Assembly: GCF_000214665.1 (NCBI RefSeq)
Contig: NC_015572.1
Location: 186,001-250,000 of the forward strand
DNA: 64,000 nucleotides
Reading direction: 5' to 3'
Source of the DNA: Methylomonas methanica MC09
GTDB lineage: Bacteria > Pseudomonadota > Gammaproteobacteria > Methylococcales > Methylomonadaceae
The position numbers and the translations under genes are program-made. Below the pieces are notes generated by a model, which had not been told where the DNA came from, did not search any database, and was given only the letters and a program-made list of their open reading frames with translations. Positions within the stretch are counted from its first letter, which is position 1. Every line of letters starts with the position of its first letter. Positions 1 to 8,100 of the stretch are shown here, piece by piece.

Positions 1-2
1 AC

Positions 3-1241
3 GCGGGAGGGCAATTCACCAAATCTGAAGGACAAGCCGGAATTCCGGGCTTTTGTTTGACCAAGTACCCTAGCGGTAACGGCGCATTCGATAGTTCATT
101 TAATTGTATTGCACCGGCACCGGCACCGGCACCGGCACCGGCACCGGCACCGGCACCGGCACCAGCACCAGCACCAGCACCAGCACCAGCACCAGCACCA
201 GCACCAGCACCAGCACCAGCACCAGCACCAGCACCAGCACCAGCACCAGCACCAGCACCAGCACCGGCACCGGCACCGGCACCAACACCAGCACCGGCAC
301 CAACACCTTCTCCTACACCAACACCTACACCAACACCTACACCTACACCTACACCTACACCTACACTTACACCGGCGCCATCACCTGCACCAATACCCAC
401 ACCGGCGCCTGCACCCGCACCAACTCCAACTCCAACTCCAACCGGGTGTGGCGATCACTATGACGACAACGATAACTACGCTGGAGAAGACGATGCGGAT
501 CATCGCGAGCATGAAGGAGAAAGTTACAGCAGTCGCCCAAGTCTGAATGTGCCGACATCAGTTTCGGTTCATGCCGGGGAAGCCCTGACATTGGCGGCCA
601 CTGTCATCGATTGCGCTGATCGCGAGATTACGATTAAGGCCGAACATTTGCCTGAAGGTGCGAGCATAGTCAACAGCATCGATCCTGAGTTGCATTTGCC
701 TAAGGCTGTTATTACTTGGACGCCGTCGATGGATTTTGAAGGCCGACGAGTCAAGGTCGTCTTAAGAGCTTATGCGAAAGATGCCGAAAATAAAGAACAT
801 GGAGAACATGGAGAACATGGAGAACATGAAGACGCAGTCGTTTCTAAAGCCAAGAAGGTTGTAATCAATGTATTGCCAGCGCTATCGCCTGGTAGCCAAG
901 AATCTATATCCGAAGATAGCGAGTCGGTAGTTTCGGGCAGCATGGTTGGTAATGCTCGATATAGTTCCGGCGCGAACAAGCTTTTCGTTACAGGCCAAGT
1001 GCTCTGGAACAAATCCAGCTCGAGTGACGAGCGCAAAGCCTTGCTCGAATCCGAAAATACCGCAGTTATTACCGATGCTAATTCCGGTGTCGTATTGGGT
1101 GAGGTCCAGGTTAAGCAAAACGGCAAATGGCACGCGGTATTGCCGATCGGTAATGCCATGCCTCCTTGCGCGATCGATGTGACTTTCCATGGTAAATCAG
1201 GCGCTAAAACAGTCAAAGGCGTTCAAGGCTGCCAAGGCTAA
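3..1241 (+). CDS. 3' part of a surface/secreted protein with Ala-Pro and Pro-Thr linker and Ig-like domain
   Basis: The reading frame is open to the left edge of the window, so the start lies outside; the TTG at 57 is only the first start-like codon and is unlikely to be real. The visible part begins with about 18 ordinary residues including a Cys, then a long Ala-Pro tract, a Pro-Thr tract, an acidic His/Asp-rich stretch ([12 protein letters not shown]), and a domain with an LPEGAS...[11 protein letters not shown] pattern typical of cadherin/He_PIG-like Ig folds. A GEH-repeat precedes the last strand. The C-terminal ~90 residues carry two Cys. Such linkers usually space extracytoplasmic domains. 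The function of the missing N-terminal part cannot be told from here. Confidence 0.75.
   Translation, partial: AGGQFTKSEGQAGIPGFCLTKYPSGNGAFDSSFNCIAPAPAPAPAPAPAPAPAPAPAPAPAPAPAPAPAPAPAPAPAPAPAPAPAPAPAPAPAPTPAPAPTPSPTPTPTPTPTPTPTPTPTLTPAPSPAPIPTPAPAPAPTPTPTPTGCGDHYDDNDNYAGEDDADHREHEGESYSSRPSLNVPTSVSVHAGEALTLAATVIDCADREITIKAEHLPEGASIVNSIDPELHLPKAVITWTPSMDFEGRRVKVVLRAYAKDAENKEHGEHGEHGEHEDAVVSKAKKVVINVLPALSPGSQESISEDSESVVSGSMVGNARYSSGANKLFVTGQVLWNKSSSSDERKALLESENTAVITDANSGVVLGEVQVKQNGKWHAVLPIGNAMPPCAIDVTFHGKSGAKTVKGVQGCQG
110..375 (+). repeat. hexanucleotide microsatellite coding for Ala-Pro then Pro-Thr
   Basis: Tandem CACCGG/CACCAG hexamers run from about 110 to 300, pass through mixed units and continue as CACCTA-type units to about 375. 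All are in frame with the surrounding gene, so gain or loss of a unit changes linker length by two residues without a frameshift. The block structure (CACCGG, then CACCAG, then CACCGG again) suggests slippage and local homogenisation. Confidence 0.9.
792..828 (+). repeat. in-frame nonamer repeat (Gly-Glu-His)
   Basis: Three exact copies of GGAGAACAT plus a partial leading copy encode consecutive Gly-Glu-His triplets in the Ig-like domain of the surrounding gene. The His/Glu-rich loop could bind metal ions; that is a guess from composition only. Confidence 0.8.
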
Positions 1242-1293
1242 GTCAATTCGTAACTAACACTCATGCCAATTTGTTGGCGTTTATATCAGTATG

Positions 1294-1314
1294 GCCGCCC
1301 GCTAGTCGGGCGGC
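1294..1314 (+). terminator. GC-rich hairpin after the surface-protein gene
   Basis: GCCGCCCG (1294-1301) pairs perfectly with CGGGCGGC (1307-1314) around a 5-nt loop, 53 nt after the stop codon. There is no clear T-run afterwards, so it may be a weak terminator or mRNA-end stabiliser rather than a strong intrinsic terminator. Confidence 0.5.
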
Positions 1315-1336
1315 ATCTCTAACCAGGAAAAAGAAT

Positions 1337-1840
1337 ATGCAAAAAAAATTTCTTATTATCGCCATGATGTATTTATTGAATATCGTAAGTTTCGATGTAA
1401 ATGCATCCGAAGTAGGAGAGGCCGCACCGCAATTTACCTTACCCAGTCTTAATGGAAATCAGTCTGTCAGCTTAAAACAAATGGAAGGAAAAGTGATTTA
1501 TTTGGACTTTTGGGCTTCTTGGTGCGCGCCGTGCCGGACCTCGTTTCCATTGCTAAACAAACTGTATGAAAAATATAAAAGCCAAGGGTTTGAAGTTGTA
1601 GCCGTTAATCTGGATGAAGACAAAACAAAGGCCGAAGAGTTTCTAAAAGAAATTCCTGTTGAATTTACGGTTTTAAGCGATGCCTCGGGCGAATGGTCCG
1701 ATAAATTCGTGGTGGAGTCCATGCCGACTTCGTTCATTATCGATAAAAAAGGAATTATTCAAAACATACATAAAGGGTTTGTTAGTGGCGATATTGAAGG
1801 ATTGGAAGCAAAAATAATTAAATTAATTGGAAACAAATAA
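1337..1840 (+). CDS. periplasmic TlpA/ResA-type thioredoxin
   Basis: Extracytoplasmic thiol:disulfide oxidoreductase of the TlpA/ResA group, 167 residues. I chose ATG 1337 because an AGGA box sits about 9 nt upstream and the protein then begins with a clean signal peptide (MQKKFLIIAMMYLL..NASEVG). The catalytic site is WASWCAPCR, followed by the family's cis-Pro region (ESMPTSFIID). It is the first gene of a same-strand series with a DUF4266 lipoprotein, a DUF3570 protein, ApbE and DsbD. A natural role is reducing or maturing Cys residues in those partners, with electrons from DsbD; that link is inferred from order, not shown. Confidence 0.88.
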   Translation: MQKKFLIIAMMYLLNIVSFDVNASEVGEAAPQFTLPSLNGNQSVSLKQMEGKVIYLDFWASWCAPCRTSFPLLNKLYEKYKSQGFEVVAVNLDEDKTKAEEFLKEIPVEFTVLSDASGEWSDKFVVESMPTSFIIDKKGIIQNIHKGFVSGDIEGLEAKIIKLIGNK

Positions 1841-1849
1841 TCGATTGTT

Positions 1850-2065
1850 ATGAAGATATCTAATATATTTTTACTGTTTATGATTATGACTTTAAATATA
1901 GCCTGCACGGATGTATTGCCTCGCCAGCGCGGTAATCTCGCGCTATCTCAAATGGCGTATGTTATCGATGCTCAGGAGTTTGCGTTACGCCAGCATATTG
2001 CCAATAGCAAGGAGAATGCCGTGGGAGGTTATGGTGGCGGCGGTGGCGGCTGTGGATGTAATTAA
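1850..2065 (+). CDS. DUF4266 small lipoprotein with Gly-rich CGC tail
   Basis: A 71-residue protein with a lipoprotein signal (lipobox L-N-I-A-C19), a short conserved middle (QRGNLALSQMAYVIDAQEFALRQHI) and a C-terminal Gly-rich end closing in GGCGCN. This layout is that of the DUF4266 family. It starts 9 nt after the thioredoxin stop and precedes the DUF3570 gene. The family's function is not established. The paired Cys of the tail could be a substrate for the thioredoxin/DsbD genes of the same operon or a metal ligand; both ideas are inference. Confidence 0.85.
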   Translation: MKISNIFLLFMIMTLNIACTDVLPRQRGNLALSQMAYVIDAQEFALRQHIANSKENAVGGYGGGGGGCGCN

Positions 2066-2165
2066 AACGGTTTAATCGAGGGTTTGAAAAAATAGCCGAT
2101 TATTATGGTTTATAAAAATAATCCAATTGAAGAATTGATTGCATGGATTTTCTTCAGAGTGACGG

Positions 2166-3449
2166 ATGACAACGAGAGTCGTGATGAAATATCGAAAAAT
2201 AAATAGTAGCGTCGTCAGGTTGGGATGCGCTGCTTTGGCTTTACCGGGCTTAATGCAAACAGTCTCGGCCGGCCGGGTGGAGGAAACCTATAATGCCGAT
2301 TTCCAATATGGCCATTATTCCGAAGGAAAAAAACGGATGGAAGTGGATATATTCGAAGGCGCGCTGGCGGCACCCATAGGCAAGAATATGACCGCTAATG
2401 TCGGGATATTGCGCGACATGGTCTCGGGTGCATCACCCGTTTATAACCGAAGGGTCAATGGGAAGATTCAGCAGGTTTTGAGCGGTGCGTCGCCTTCTAG
2501 CCAATGCGGCGAATCGATATGCGAACAACGCGATCAAATTACCGGCGGAGCGACCTATTTTTTCGAAGATTCCTCCCTAAATATTGGCGGCGGCCTGTCC
2601 AGAGAGCATGACTATACTTCCCGGTTTTTTAACACTGCTTATAGTATCGATTTAAATAAAAAATTAACCACGCTAAATTTTGGAGCATCCATTGCTTTCG
2701 ACGATATAGAGCCGTCTCCTTCCGGTTTTAATTCCCATGTGAACGGTTTTAAAAGATATAAAACAGGCCAGAATTATTTGGTGGGCGTATCCCAGGTTGT
2801 GGATAAGGATACTTTGTTTCAAAGTAATATGACCTTCGGTTACAGTAACGGCTATTTAACCGATCCCTATAAAAATGTGGCAACAGAGGGAAATCCCAAC
2901 TTTTATGTGCAGGAAATTAGGCCGGGCCATAAATTTACCTGGGCGTGGTTAAATCAATATGTCAGGCATTTCGGGCAACTTAACGATGCCGCCTTACATG
3001 TCGACTACCGCTATAGTTTGGATGATTGGGGATCTCATGCACATACGTTCGAGCTCGCTTGGCATCAACCCATAGCCGATAACTGGCAAATTATTCCGCG
3101 CTTTAGATACTATTCGCAGGATAGGGTGGATTTTTACCAGCCTATATTTGATGATACGTTGAAATTCGATTTTAATGCGCCTGGGTATAAAGGTAACTTT
3201 AATACGACGCTCGAGAATCATAATGTTTATTCGAGTGATTATAGATTGGCCGGTTTTGGCGCACTATCCGGCGGTATCAAATTAAGTAAGGAAATTACCT
3301 CGATAAATGGTGTTAACTCATTAAAGTTCCAAACCGGTTTTGAATATTACAGGCATGAAGCGGGTTTGCAGCTAGGCGGTAACAGTCAAGGTAGTTTTGC
3401 CGATTTTAATTATTATGTAGTGACGGCTTCATTTAATTTGAAGTTTTAA
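2166..3449 (+). CDS. DUF3570 protein, predicted beta-rich outer-membrane protein with an FMN-attachment-like motif
   Basis: A 427-residue protein with an N-terminal signal sequence (hydrophobic stretch ending VSAGR near residue 36) and alternating amphipathic strands ending in F-N-L-K-F, a C-terminus typical of outer-membrane beta-barrels. It matches my memory of DUF3570. Residues 84-90 read D-M-V-S-G-A-S, which fits the D-x-x-[ST]-G-A-[ST] pattern used by ApbE to attach FMN; a second SGAS follows at 106-109. The next gene is ApbE, overlapping by one base (TAATG). ATG 2184 is an alternative start. Confidence 0.8.
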   Translation: MTTRVVMKYRKINSSVVRLGCAALALPGLMQTVSAGRVEETYNADFQYGHYSEGKKRMEVDIFEGALAAPIGKNMTANVGILRDMVSGASPVYNRRVNGKIQQVLSGASPSSQCGESICEQRDQITGGATYFFEDSSLNIGGGLSREHDYTSRFFNTAYSIDLNKKLTTLNFGASIAFDDIEPSPSGFNSHVNGFKRYKTGQNYLVGVSQVVDKDTLFQSNMTFGYSNGYLTDPYKNVATEGNPNFYVQEIRPGHKFTWAWLNQYVRHFGQLNDAALHVDYRYSLDDWGSHAHTFELAWHQPIADNWQIIPRFRYYSQDRVDFYQPIFDDTLKFDFNAPGYKGNFNTTLENHNVYSSDYRLAGFGALSGGIKLSKEITSINGVNSLKFQTGFEYYRHEAGLQLGGNSQGSFADFNYYVVTASFNLKF

Positions 3450-4357
3450 TGTACAAACGGAAATCAATGCAAGACGTTTTCAATTTCGGATTCAAGGCCA
3501 TGGGGTCTCCGTGCTCCGTGCAGTTTTTGGCGGATTCGCCGGCGATAGCTGAATCCGTATATCAATCTGTGATTGCGCGAATCGCCGAACTTGAGCGGCG
3601 GTACTCCCGTTATAGGGAGGACAGTTTAATTTCCGAAATTAATCGACAGGCCGGCTTTGGCGTTAGAACCGTTTCCGACCCGGAAACACACGCTTTGTTG
3701 CAATACGCGGATCAATGCTACAAGGAAAGCGGGGGATTGTTCGACGTTACTTCCGGAGTTTTAAGGCATCTATGGAATTTTGAAAGTATTGGAATTCCCG
3801 GTAAGCAGGAACTCACCGACGTTTTGCCGCTAATCGGTTGGAAAAAAGTGCAGTGGGATGAACAGTCGGTCTACCTGCCGCATTGTGGTATGGAGTTGGA
3901 TTTTGGCGGTATCGTCAAGGAATATGCGGCGGACGCGGCAGCCGCGCTGTTTTGCCGGCAAGGCATCGTCAGCGGTGTAATCGAATTAGGAGGCGATATC
4001 AGGGTAATAGGGCCATTGCCGGATGGAAGGGGTTGGCCCGTAGCCGTTCGCGACCCTCGCCAGACCGACAAGGTTGTCGCCCGGTTCGAGCTAACTCGGG
4101 GGGCACTGGCGACAAGCGGCGATTATGAGCGGTTTCAATTGATTGACGGCGTGCGCTATAGCCACATTATGAACCCCAAGACGGGTTGGCCGGTGGCGGG
4201 CCTGAGAGCGGTTAGTGTCATGGCCGATCAATGCGTCTTAGCGGGAAGTATTGCAACGATTGCGATGCTGAAGGCAAACAAAGGTCTTGGCTGGTTGCGC
4301 TCCTGCGGCTTGCCTTTTTTATGTTGCCGGAATAATGGGCGGATTCTTAATAAGTAA
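3449..4357 (+). CDS. apbE: FAD:protein FMN transferase (ApbE family)
   Basis: ApbE moves FMN from FAD onto a Ser/Thr of a target protein, outside the cytoplasm. Family marks visible in order: MGSPCSVQF near the N-terminus, RRYSRYREDSLISEINR, DVTSGVLRHLWNF, LDFGGIVKEYAAD, ELGGDIRVIGP, and the C-terminal ATSGDYER...YSHIMNPKTGWPV block. No obvious signal peptide is seen, though the start could be ATG 3467. At 302 residues the length is usual. The start codon overlaps the DUF3570 stop by one base, so the two are translationally coupled, pointing to DUF3570 as the likely flavinylation target. Confidence 0.92.
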   Translation: MYKRKSMQDVFNFGFKAMGSPCSVQFLADSPAIAESVYQSVIARIAELERRYSRYREDSLISEINRQAGFGVRTVSDPETHALLQYADQCYKESGGLFDVTSGVLRHLWNFESIGIPGKQELTDVLPLIGWKKVQWDEQSVYLPHCGMELDFGGIVKEYAADAAAALFCRQGIVSGVIELGGDIRVIGPLPDGRGWPVAVRDPRQTDKVVARFELTRGALATSGDYERFQLIDGVRYSHIMNPKTGWPVAGLRAVSVMADQCVLAGSIATIAMLKANKGLGWLRSCGLPFLCCRNNGRILNK

Positions 4358-4369
4358 TAGGTAAATGAA

Positions 4370-6280
4370 ATGAAAAAACTGACGTTGATAGTCGTACTCT
4401 ATTTGTTTCACATCGTTACGGCGCATGCGGACATTCCCAAGGCGGAACTAACGCTAACCGGGATAAACTCGGAGCAATGGCCGGCCGAATACCGGCTGAC
4501 CCTGAATGTACCGGTTAACCACCACGCCTATTTGGATAGCGGCGATGAGAATATTTACATATCGGTCGCGATTGATCCGAATAACACTTTACAGGCCTCG
4601 GGGTTGCAAATAGCTCACCTGACCAAACCCAAGGGCCGTTACGAACCGGAAGTTCGAGCAACGGTTTTGAGAGGCAGCGGCGAGTTTAATCTATTGGTTG
4701 CGCTCAACGGGCGGAAGCCGGGGCGACCTACCGTCCCCTTGGAGGTGCGCTACCAACTCTGCAACGATATCACGCACGTCTGTTTTCGCCCGCAAACAAC
4801 GGCCGTCGACTTGCGTTTGCCGGCCGCCTCCGCTGCCAACCCGCTTTCCGAAGGGCGGGTAAGCGATACTCCGGATGACACGGCAAGCATCACCGACAGA
4901 CTTTTGTCCTTGTTTGTCGATAGTCAGGACAACACCTTGATCATGTTCTGCCTGATGTTTTTGGCCGGTATCCTGTCGGTTGCAACCCCTTGCGTGTATC
5001 CGATGTTACCCATCACCTCCATGTTTATCGTCAACCGGGCCAACGGCGAGGCGGAAAAGGAAAAGTTGCATGCGATGGCTTATGTGGTCGGCATCATCGG
5101 CACTTATATCGTGCTTGGGTTGGCGGCCGGGATGACCGGCGGCGCGTTCAATACTTTTATGCAGTCGGCTTGGGTCAATATCGGCTTTGCGGTATTTTTC
5201 GCGTTCTTCGCCGTTTCGCTGTTGGGGTTTTATGAATTGGCCTTTATGCAGAACGAGGTGAACAGCCTCGATCAGCATTCGGCCAAGGTCAAGGGCTTAA
5301 CGGGTACTTGGTTAATGGGGTCGGTAGCGGGTTTGGTTATATCGCCTTGCGTCGGCCCTATCGTCTTCGCGTTGCTATTGCAAATAGCGGACAATATTGC
5401 CGAAAAAGCCATGGCGCTGGCTTCGATTGGGCAACGCTTGAGCTTTTGGGATAAATTGGGCGTGGCATCTCAAGGCGGTGTGATGATGGGGGGGTTCGGC
5501 TTGGGCGTCGGTCTGCCGTTTTTCGTAATCAGTGTGGTGAAATTCAAATTGCCCAAGGCCGGCTATTGGATGAACAAGATCAAATATGCATTCGGTCTGA
5601 TGATTCTGTATTTCGCCTACGCGTATTTCGCAAAAGGCATGGGCGTGCTCGGCGTGGAGACAGACGTCACACTGATGCTGGCAGTCGGAATGTTGGCGGT
5701 TTGGATAGCCGTGGTACATTGCAACGTGTTGACGCTGTTGCCGGCCGATGCGCAACCCAATCGGAAAATGCACCATTATTGCGGGGTCATGTCGCTGATA
5801 TTGGGTGCTTGGCTTACGGTGGCCGGCATGGCGCAAACCCCTATCGCCGCCGCCGAATCCAAGCGTAATACCGTGGCGGTTGATGGCCGGGAAAAATCAG
5901 TCGTGGCGGTACAGGAAGACGCCGGAATTTCATGGCACAGACAGTTCGAGGCCGCGCAAAAAGTCGCGCAACAATCCGGCAAGCCGATCTTTATCGATTT
6001 TTACGCCAGCTGGTGCGCAAACTGCGTTGCCTTTAAAAAGGAAACGGCCGATAACTCGGAATTGAATCGGGTCTTAAGGGAGAATGCGGTGGCGGTTAAA
6101 CTGGTAGATAAGGAACCTGAATTTGAAAAATTCCGCGAACGGCCTGAACATCGCCAATTAAAAATCGGCTTACCTTATTTTGCAATCGTCTCGCCCGACG
6201 GCAAATTACTCTGGTCAACCACCGATTACAAGGCAACCGAAAAAATGGTCGCCATTCTGTCTTCGACTAATCCCGGCTAG
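4370..6280 (+). CDS. dsbD: thiol:disulfide interchange protein DsbD
   Basis: Carries reducing power from cytoplasmic thioredoxin across the inner membrane to periplasmic partners. All three domains are visible in 636 residues: a signal peptide and periplasmic alpha domain with its Cys pair (LCNDITHVCF), an eight-helix membrane domain with Cys in ATPCVYPMLP and SPCVGPIVF, and a C-terminal thioredoxin domain with YASWCANC. It starts 12 nt after apbE and closes the operon; a strong terminator follows. In this setting it would feed electrons to the TlpA-like protein at the operon's head. Confidence 0.93.
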   Translation: MKKLTLIVVLYLFHIVTAHADIPKAELTLTGINSEQWPAEYRLTLNVPVNHHAYLDSGDENIYISVAIDPNNTLQASGLQIAHLTKPKGRYEPEVRATVLRGSGEFNLLVALNGRKPGRPTVPLEVRYQLCNDITHVCFRPQTTAVDLRLPAASAANPLSEGRVSDTPDDTASITDRLLSLFVDSQDNTLIMFCLMFLAGILSVATPCVYPMLPITSMFIVNRANGEAEKEKLHAMAYVVGIIGTYIVLGLAAGMTGGAFNTFMQSAWVNIGFAVFFAFFAVSLLGFYELAFMQNEVNSLDQHSAKVKGLTGTWLMGSVAGLVISPCVGPIVFALLLQIADNIAEKAMALASIGQRLSFWDKLGVASQGGVMMGGFGLGVGLPFFVISVVKFKLPKAGYWMNKIKYAFGLMILYFAYAYFAKGMGVLGVETDVTLMLAVGMLAVWIAVVHCNVLTLLPADAQPNRKMHHYCGVMSLILGAWLTVAGMAQTPIAAAESKRNTVAVDGREKSVVAVQEDAGISWHRQFEAAQKVAQQSGKPIFIDFYASWCANCVAFKKETADNSELNRVLRENAVAVKLVDKEPEFEKFRERPEHRQLKIGLPYFAIVSPDGKLLWSTTDYKATEKMVAILSSTNPG

Positions 6281-6293
6281 CGTTTGCAAAACC

Positions 6294-6326
6294 GGGTGGC
6301 CGGAGGTTAAAAACCTCCGGCCACCC
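6294..6326 (+). terminator. strong intrinsic terminator after dsbD
   Basis: A perfect 15-bp stem (GGGTGGCCGGAGGTT at 6294-6308 with its complement at 6312-6326) and a 3-nt loop, followed within a few bases by CCTTTTT. It separates dsbD from the convergent cassette genes and may act in both directions. Confidence 0.88.
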
Positions 6327-6347
6327 GATTAGACCTTTTTACGCGCA

Positions 6348-6812
6348 TTAATTACCAACTGGAATATGGTAGGTTGTAAAACACCGGCCTAATTTTTCGG
6401 TTTTATGAACTTTACTAGATATTTTATTTAATGCCTTATACTCAGGCCTACTTTCGAGTAAATGAAATAGTATTTCTTTGTGCCTTAGCTCATGAGCCCA
6501 GCAAATAAGCGATTTGAAAATCGGTATACCAAAACCCCAGAATTTTTTCGAGATGACAATAGCTAATTCAAAGCCATTATCATCCGGCTGAATTCCACAC
6601 CAACCGGCTAACACCCCGTCGATATAAACCGCCCGAATACGACAACCCTGTATCGCATCTATATTGATTTTATCTGCCATCCACGCTTGAAGGCTGGTGC
6701 TATCGAAATACGGATGATCAATTAAATGTGTTCTCAAGGAATCCTCATTGACAATTGCCATGAAGTCTTCTGAATTCACTTGATTGAAACTCGAAAACTC
6801 GATTTCACTCAT
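6348..6812 (-). CDS. GNAT-like N-acetyltransferase, cassette gene
   Basis: A 154-residue protein starting MSEIEFSSFNQ. The centre (AVYIDGVLAGWCGIQPDDNGFELAIVISKKFWGFGIPIFKSLICWAHE, broken here only by reading) has the beta-strand, bulge and GxGxP/I-like acetyl-CoA loop order of GNAT enzymes, although the canonical Q/RxxGxG/A is degenerate (KFWGFGI). A longer in-frame start at 6905 would run through the upstream recombination site and was rejected. It is AT-richer than the backbone and is the last gene of an integron-like row; no attC site follows it, so the row looks truncated at the dsbD terminator. The substrate is unknown. Confidence 0.6.
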   Translation of the reverse strand: MSEIEFSSFNQVNSEDFMAIVNEDSLRTHLIDHPYFDSTSLQAWMADKINIDAIQGCRIRAVYIDGVLAGWCGIQPDDNGFELAIVISKKFWGFGIPIFKSLICWAHELRHKEILFHLLESRPEYKALNKISSKVHKTEKLGRCFTTYHIPVGN

Positions 6813-6841
6813 ACCTTGATATATAAAACGCCGTGATCTGT

Positions 6842-6916
6842 GGACCAGTGTAGTGGAGCACTTTCTATGGAAAAAGAGCGAAGCGTAACTGGGTGCTCTG
6901 CACAACTTTGTTAGCT
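6842..6916 (-). other. degenerate attC-like recombination site after the cupin gene
   Basis: On the minus strand the site opens with AGCTAAC, exactly complementary to the TTAGCT that begins the same cassette at 7320, as expected for an integron cassette. An inner GAGCAC/GTGCTC pair follows. The far end (CACTGGTCC) no longer matches GTTRRRY, so the site is probably decayed. Its span of about 75 bp equals that of the better attC upstream. Confidence 0.5.
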
Positions 6917-6922
6917 GCCACT

Positions 6923-7276
6923 TTACAGTTCATGCTTTTCATTGCAGCCAAAATCTAAAGCCACGCATGGTTGATCACCGTTCACCCATGCATCATGACC
7001 TGGTGCCAATTCAAAAGCCTCGCTGGGACCAACCACGGATTCCTCGCCGTTGGCGCTCTTCACAATAAAAGAGCCAGATAATATATAGCCGATGTGATTT
7101 TCTGATGGTTTTCCCGTTTGCTTGCCTACATGCTCAGACCACCGCCAGCCAGGCCGATATGTGCCTATACCGACAAATGACGTTCTAAGATTTACGGCAG
7201 ATCTCGTACTGCCGTCTAGAAATTCCCATCCAGTATCAGAAGAAGATGGGTCTTTGATTATGGTTTCATTATTCAA
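6923..7276 (-). CDS. small cupin-domain protein, cassette gene
   Basis: A 117-residue single-cupin protein. The core reads GIGTYRPGWRWSEHVGKQTG...HIGYILSGSFIV...EAFELAPGHDAWVNGDQPCVALDF, matching the two conserved cupin motifs with probable metal ligands His (SEH), His (NHIGY) and His (GHDAW). It starts with TTG; no better in-frame start exists. The stop lies 7 nt before an attC-like site and the gene begins 38 nt after a good attC, so it fills one gene cassette. A catalytic or binding role cannot be assigned. Confidence 0.72.
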   Translation of the reverse strand: MNNETIIKDPSSSDTGWEFLDGSTRSAVNLRTSFVGIGTYRPGWRWSEHVGKQTGKPSENHIGYILSGSFIVKSANGEESVVGPSEAFELAPGHDAWVNGDQPCVALDFGCNEKHEL

Positions 7277-7313
7277 GTTTGGAGCTCAATTATTGGAATG
7301 TAGGAACTACAAC

Positions 7314-7389
7314 AGCTAACGCTGCAAATAACCGGACGCGAAAAGCGCGTAGCGGTTTTTGCGGCCCGAGTTAATTTGCTTGGTTAGGC
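7314..7389 (-). other. attC recombination site (integron gene cassette)
   Basis: On the minus strand it reads GCCTAAC at 7389-7383 and GTTAGCT at 7320-7314. The outer arms (CTAAC..GCAAATTAAC and GGTTATTTGC..GTTAG) pair with an extra unpaired T in the left arm, the asymmetry typical of attC sites. An inner palindromic part (CGCAAAAACCGC, CGCGCTTTTCGCG) fills the 76 bp. The preceding gene's stop codon lies inside the left arm. Confidence 0.85.
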
Positions 7390-7763
7390 GATTTAATGTT
7401 TTTGTATATAGCCATACAGCCTGATCCTAAAATAAGTAATATAGCCGCGAGAGGCCAATAAAGCATCCACTGCATTGGCAACCTAGATGGATCTGGCGGC
7501 ACAAACCAGAAGCTAGCAATTGCCAATAGCGAAACGATTACAAATATGAAGCCTGTGTGGGCTACCTGATTACTAATCTTAAATAGCTTCACAACTATAG
7601 CCCACAACAAAAATGGAGCTCCGTAGAATAAGAATCCTCCACCCACTATTGAGATAACCATTTCTATTCCGGTAAATCCTCTATGCAATAATGTATAGAA
7701 AAATACCGCTACCGAAAATATAGCGGGAACAGTTACATAGATAGTAATAGTCTTTGTTTTCAT
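7371..7763 (-). CDS. four-helix membrane protein of unknown function, cassette gene
   Basis: A 130-residue protein with about four transmembrane helices (ITIYVTVPAIFSVAVFFY, IVGGGFLFYGAPFLLWAIVV, TGFIFVIVSLLAIASFWFV, LYWPLAAILLILGSGCMAI) and a short Lys/Asn-rich end. ATG 7763 was chosen over an upstream ATG at 7775 because the latter lies within the cassette's GTTAGGC boundary, which is immediately followed by GCATG as in many cassettes. The stop codon sits in the left arm of attC. I do not recognise a family. Confidence 0.65.
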   Translation of the reverse strand: MKTKTITIYVTVPAIFSVAVFFYTLLHRGFTGIEMVISIVGGGFLFYGAPFLLWAIVVKLFKISNQVAHTGFIFVIVSLLAIASFWFVPPDPSRLPMQWMLYWPLAAILLILGSGCMAIYKNIKSPNQAN

Positions 7764-7765
7764 GC

Positions 7766-7772
7766 GCCTAAC
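7766..7772 (-). other. cassette boundary GTTAGGC
   Basis: The minus strand reads GTTAGGC, a perfect GTTRRRY core, two bases before the ATG of the membrane-protein cassette. It is complementary to the GCCTAAC that opens the attC at the end of the same cassette, which supports both calls. Confidence 0.7.
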
Positions 7773-7775
7773 CAT

Positions 7776-8100
7776 TTAATATCCGGCAAATCTGCCTGTA
7801 TAAATTGATATTATCGGGGACTTCAGACACTTTTGCCTGCGCAATGGGTAAGTCGAGTATTTGCTTAATAACTTGTTTTTAGCCGGAAAATCCGGCAAAT
7901 GGGTTTGCACATTAATGCTCGCGACTCAGTCTAACCGGTAATTGGGTCGTGTCAAGCAACCGCTCGGATGAAGCGTTGCGGGATACGTCTGCTTGCCTGC
8001 CTCCTTTAAAGCCGGGGCAGGTTCTGCGAGCATGACGGACTTTTTTATTTTGGTTGCATTCTCGGACAGGCTTTTGGGCAATGCCTGCGTTATTATGGGC
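7776..8100. other. gene-free gap between cassette row and msrQ
   Basis: No convincing ORF. It holds a GCCGGA/TCCGGC hairpin near 7880-7895, the sequence ATCCGGCAAAT twice about 105 bp apart, and a CCTGCC/GGCAGG hairpin near 7998-8022 that could end the msrPQ transcript. I see no attI site or integrase gene. Confidence 0.4.

Noticed and set aside
110..375. CRISPR-like or promoter-associated repeat
   Set aside because: Hexamers are in frame and code for Ala-Pro and Pro-Thr; no spacer structure.
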